A stretch of 7,444 bases of DNA from the NCBI GenBank assembly GCA_023268425.1, contig JALRFN010000205.1, positions 1 through 7,444 on the forward strand, in the 5' to 3' direction. Source of the DNA: Burkholderiaceae bacterium (GTDB taxonomy: Bacteria; Pseudomonadota; Gammaproteobacteria; Burkholderiales; Burkholderiaceae_C). The notes below the pieces were generated by a model. That model made no database searches and was not told the origin of the DNA. It saw only the letters and a list, made by a program, of their open reading frames with translations. Both the position numbers and the translations under genes were made by a program. Positions 5,255 to 7,444 of the stretch are shown here, one piece after another; position 1 is the stretch's first letter; the number at the start of each line of letters is the position of its first letter.

Positions 5255-6579
5255 GCGGGATCGAATGGGGCACCGTCATGTTTGCCGTGCTGTTGGTGCT
5301 GTTGGCGCTGCGCGTGCACATCGGTGTGGCAATGTTTGTGGTCGGCTCGGTCGGCTACGTCTTGGTGGCGGGCTGGACGCCCTACCTGAGTTACCTGAAG
5401 ACCGGGGCTTACGCACGCTACTCCACCTACGACTTGTCGGTCGTGCCCCTGTTTTTGTTGATGGGGCAATTCGCCACCCACGGCGGCTTGTCCAAGGCTT
5501 TGTTCAAAGCCGGCAATGCCTTCATCGGTCATTGGCGCGGCGGCATGGCCATGGGGGCGGTGGGCGCTTGCGCGGGCTTTGGCGCCATCTGTGGTTCATC
5601 GCTGGCCACAGCGGCGACCATGGGTCAAGTGGCCTTGCCTGAGTTGACTCGCCACGGTTACTCTCAGCGCTTGTCCGCTGCGGCCATCGCCGCGGGCGGC
5701 ACGCTGGGGATTTTGATTCCGCCCTCTGTGCCTCTGGTGATTTACGCCATCATCGCGGAGCAAAACATCGCCAAACTGTTTTTGGCCGCGTTCGTGCCCG
5801 GCATCATTGCCGCGATCGGCTACATGGTGGTGCTGGCCATCATTGCGCGTGTGAGCCCGCAAGACGCCCCGGCTGGCGAGCGCTTCACCTGGGCCCAGCG
5901 CGCCAAGGCACTGTGGGAAACCTGGCCGGTGCTGCTGATTTTCTTGGTGGTGATCGGCGGCATCTACGGTGGCGTGTTCACCCCGACCGAAGCCGCCTCC
6001 ATCGGCACCGTCGCCACGGCCATCGTGGCTTGGACTTCTGGTGGCCTCAAGGGCCGTGGCCTGCTCGAGTGCATGGCGGGTGCGGCCGGTGCCACCGGCA
6101 TGATCTTTTTGATCTTGCTTGGCGCCGACATCTTGAACGTCTTTTTGGCGCTCTCTCAGGTGCACACCGAACTGGCCAAGTGGGTCATCGACCTGGGCTG
6201 GTCGCCGCTGGCGATTCTGGCCGTGATCATCCTGATCTATTTGGTGCTGGGTTGCATCATGGACAGCTTGTCGATGATTTTGCTGACTGTGCCCATCTTC
6301 TTGCCCATCATTTTGGGCATCGACCTGTGGGGTCTGAGCGAAGACGCCAAACTGATTTGGTTTGGCATCTTGGCGCTGATGGTCGTGGAGATTGGCTTGA
6401 TCACGCCCCCCGTGGGCATGAACGTCTTCATCATCTCCAGCATGACCAAAGACGTGGAGATGAAGCAAATCTTCAAATACGTCATGCCCTTCCTGGCCTC
6501 TGACCTCTTGCGCATCGTGCTGCTGGTGTTTTTCCCCAGCATGGCCTTGCTGTTGATCAACTTGATTTCTCAGGGTTGA
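5251..6579 (+). CDS. dctM: TRAP transporter large permease subunit (DctM family)
   Basis: DctM is the transport channel of the TRAP system; it moves the receptor-delivered solute inward using an ion gradient, usually sodium. The 442-residue protein is hydrophobic throughout, consistent with the roughly 12 helical segments of the family, and near the usual length of 425-445. Signatures in order are GACAGFGAICGSSLATAATMG (105-125), ALPEL..HGY (128-137), GGTLGILIPPSVPLVIYA (149-166), GGVFTPTEAASIGT (240-253) and IGLITPPVGMN (381-391). All the conserved Gly/Pro-rich re-entrant loop motifs are intact, so it should be functional. Start ATG 5251 overlaps the dctQ stop by four bases (ATGA) and has GGAG at 5240-5243. 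The reading frame extends upstream within dctQ but that is shadow sequence. A soluble loop near 200-220 separates the two halves. Confidence 0.95.
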   Translation: MSGIEWGTVMFAVLLVLLALRVHIGVAMFVVGSVGYVLVAGWTPYLSYLKTGAYARYSTYDLSVVPLFLLMGQFATHGGLSKALFKAGNAFIGHWRGGMAMGAVGACAGFGAICGSSLATAATMGQVALPELTRHGYSQRLSAAAIAAGGTLGILIPPSVPLVIYAIIAEQNIAKLFLAAFVPGIIAAIGYMVVLAIIARVSPQDAPAGERFTWAQRAKALWETWPVLLIFLVVIGGIYGGVFTPTEAASIGTVATAIVAWTSGGLKGRGLLECMAGAAGATGMIFLILLGADILNVFLALSQVHTELAKWVIDLGWSPLAILAVIILIYLVLGCIMDSLSMILLTVPIFLPIILGIDLWGLSEDAKLIWFGILALMVVEIGLITPPVGMNVFIISSMTKDVEMKQIFKYVMPFLASDLLRIVLLVFFPSMALLLINLISQG

Positions 6580-6585
6580 CACGCC

Positions 6586-7146
6586 GTGTTTGATCGCACC
6601 GTCCACCACTGCCGCCGCTGCGGCACCGCCGTTGAGCAACGCATCCCCGACGACGGTGACACGCGCGTGCGCGCCGTGTGCCCCAGTTGCCACACGGTGC
6701 ACTACGTTAATCCATTGTTGGTGGTGGGCACCCTGCCCGTTTGGCACGACGGCCGGGTGCTGCTGTGCAAACGCGCGATTGAGCCGCGTCATGGCAAGTG
6801 GACCCTGCCAGCGGGCTTCATGGAGTTGAACGAAAGCACCCAAGAAGGCGCGGCCCGCGAAACCGACGAGGAGGCCGGCGCACAGATCGAGATGGGCCCC
6901 TTGTTCAGCTTGATCAACCTCAGCGTGGTGGGCCAGGTTCACATGTTTTACCGCGCCAGCTTGCTCAGCGATCGGTTCGCACCCGGCCAAGAGTCGCTGG
7001 AGGTGCGCCTGTTCGCTGAAGACGAAGTGCCTTGGTCGGAGTTGGCTTTTTCCACCGTGCGCATGACCCTGGAGCGGCACTTTGAGGACAGCCGAACGGG
7101 GGTGTTCGGCTTTCACCACATGGACTGGCACCCGCATGAACGCTGA
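6586..7146 (+). CDS. Nudix hydrolase with N-terminal zinc ribbon
   Basis: Nudix enzymes cleave nucleoside diphosphates linked to another moiety. This 186-residue protein has a four-Cys zinc ribbon first (Cys9, Cys12, Cys32, Cys35), then the Nudix fold. The Nudix box runs 77-99 and fits G-x5-E-x7-RE-x2-EE-x-G, with Gly77, Glu83, Arg91, Glu92, Glu95, Glu96 and Gly98; the usual hydrophobic residue after RE is Thr93. The ribbon resembles the domain found on bacterial Nudix proteins related to plant FAD pyrophosphatases, so FAD or another dinucleotide is a reasonable guess. The NADH-specific SQPWPFPxS motif of NudC is absent. Start GTG 6586 follows the dctM stop by 6 nt with only a weak AGGG upstream, which suggests translational coupling and cotranscription with the transporter. 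A role tied to transport is not evident; it may be housekeeping. Confidence 0.9.
   Translation: MFDRTVHHCRRCGTAVEQRIPDDGDTRVRAVCPSCHTVHYVNPLLVVGTLPVWHDGRVLLCKRAIEPRHGKWTLPAGFMELNESTQEGAARETDEEAGAQIEMGPLFSLINLSVVGQVHMFYRASLLSDRFAPGQESLEVRLFAEDEVPWSELAFSTVRMTLERHFEDSRTGVFGFHHMDWHPHER
7090..7111 (+). other. Perfect 8-bp stem-loop inside the 3' end of the Nudix gene
   Basis: AGCCGAAC (7090-7097) and GTTCGGCT (7104-7111) pair perfectly around the loop GGGGGT, followed by TTC. The shape resembles an intrinsic terminator but the T-tract is minimal, and it lies 33 nt before the stop codon. It could be a weak terminator, an mRNA 3'-end stabiliser or chance. Confidence 0.4.
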
Positions 7147-7220
7147 GGCCGCTTGGCGCCAACCACCCAGGTGACACGCCTGGTCTGACGCCGGGCATGG
7201 CAATTGGTTACATTGCACCC
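7147..7220 (+). promoter_or_regulatory. Nudix-aat gap with candidate aat promoter
   Basis: The gap contains a small dyad CCAGG/CCTGG (7167-7171 and 7179-7183) without a T-tract. It also has a -35-like CTGACG (7185-7190) and a -10-like TACATT (7209-7214) at 18-bp spacing, each 4 of 6 to consensus. Transcription would begin at about 7221, the first base of the aat ATG. No Shine-Dalgarno is present. Confidence 0.35.
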
Positions 7221-7444
7221 ATGCACGCGCCCAAGTCCTCACCTGTCCCCTGGTTGGAAGACGGTGAGCCCCTGCCACCCGTCGATCAAGCGCACGGACC
7301 TCACGAGGTGATGTCTGGCCTCTTGGCCGCCAGCGCCAACATTGGCATGAATCGCCTGGTGCAAGCCTATCGGCGTGGTGTTTTTCCCTGGTACAGCGCT
7401 GGACAACCCGTGCTGTGGTGGTGCCCAGACCCGCGCATGGTGTT
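7221..7444 (+). CDS. aat: Leucyl/phenylalanyl-tRNA-protein transferase, N-terminal part, cut by window edge
   Basis: Aat transfers Leu or Phe from aminoacyl-tRNA to proteins with N-terminal Arg or Lys, marking them for ClpAP/ClpS degradation (bacterial N-end rule, cytoplasm). Only 74 codons are in the window, but the family opening is unmistakable: PWLEDGEPLPPV (10-21), GLLAASANIGMNRLVQAYRRG (33-53), FPWYSAGQPVLWWCPDPR (55-72). The catalytic GNAT-like C-terminal domain lies beyond the edge. ATG 7221 is chosen because it puts PWL near the N-terminus as in homologues and fits the candidate promoter. ATG 7197 is in frame and adds eight residues. Neither has a ribosome site. The gene follows the Nudix gene after 74 bp and could be partly read through from it. 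Confidence 0.93.
   Translation, partial: MHAPKSSPVPWLEDGEPLPPVDQAHGPHEVMSGLLAASANIGMNRLVQAYRRGVFPWYSAGQPVLWWCPDPRMV

Noticed and set aside
7155..7190. Intrinsic terminator between the Nudix gene and aat
   Set aside because: The CCAGG/CCTGG dyad has only 5 bp and is not followed by a T-run, so I do not call it a terminator.
5596..7278. Long minus-strand open frame (560 codons) antisense to dctM and the Nudix gene
   Set aside because: It spans two convincing genes and their gap, is extremely His/Gln/Asp-rich, and mirrors codon bias of the sense strand rather than a protein.
1..7444. CRISPR arrays, tRNAs, insertion sequences, toxin-antitoxin pairs or a novel defence cassette
   Set aside because: No spaced repeats, terminal inverted repeats, transposase motifs or cloverleaf sequence were seen; all sizeable genes fall in known metabolic or transport families.

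Overview
The window is GC-rich, densely coded chromosomal DNA. It most likely comes from a betaproteobacterium of the Burkholderiales, probably a Comamonadaceae-like genome. This is an inference from protein character, from codon use with G/C at third positions, and from the pgeF-phaC-phaA gene order, which I recall from related genomes. I see no insertion sequence, CRISPR array, tRNA, rRNA or phage gene. Every gene of appreciable size belongs to a recognisable family. I did not find a clearly undescribed system; the less explained parts are small.

Left block (about 1-3366, mainly minus strand). Reading leftward, this holds pgeF (peptidoglycan editing factor, multicopper/laccase-domain family), then phaC (class I polyhydroxyalkanoate synthase), then the first 126 codons of phaA (acetyl-CoA acetyltransferase), cut by the window edge. 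PhaA condenses two acetyl-CoA and PhaC polymerises (R)-3-hydroxyacyl-CoA. The reductase phaB would be expected just beyond the left edge. Between pgeF and phaC, on the opposite strand, sits a 91-residue two-helix membrane protein gene of unknown function. Its 3' end overlaps the 3' end of pgeF by 51 bp.

Middle block (3555-6579, plus strand). This is a complete three-gene TRAP transporter: a periplasmic solute receptor (dctP type), a small four-helix membrane subunit (dctQ type) and a large permease (dctM type). A hairpin between the receptor and membrane genes could lower expression of the membrane subunits relative to the receptor. dctQ and dctM overlap as ATGA. The substrate is not readable from the sequence; an organic acid is the family expectation. 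Imported acids feeding acetyl-CoA and hence PHA is a plausible link, but only an inference.

Right block (6586-7444, plus strand). A Nudix hydrolase with an N-terminal zinc ribbon starts 6 nt after dctM. It is followed by the first 74 codons of aat (leucyl/phenylalanyl-tRNA-protein transferase), cut by the window edge. aat has no visible Shine-Dalgarno and may be read from a leaderless transcript.

Gaps between genes are all under 200 bp and are described below.
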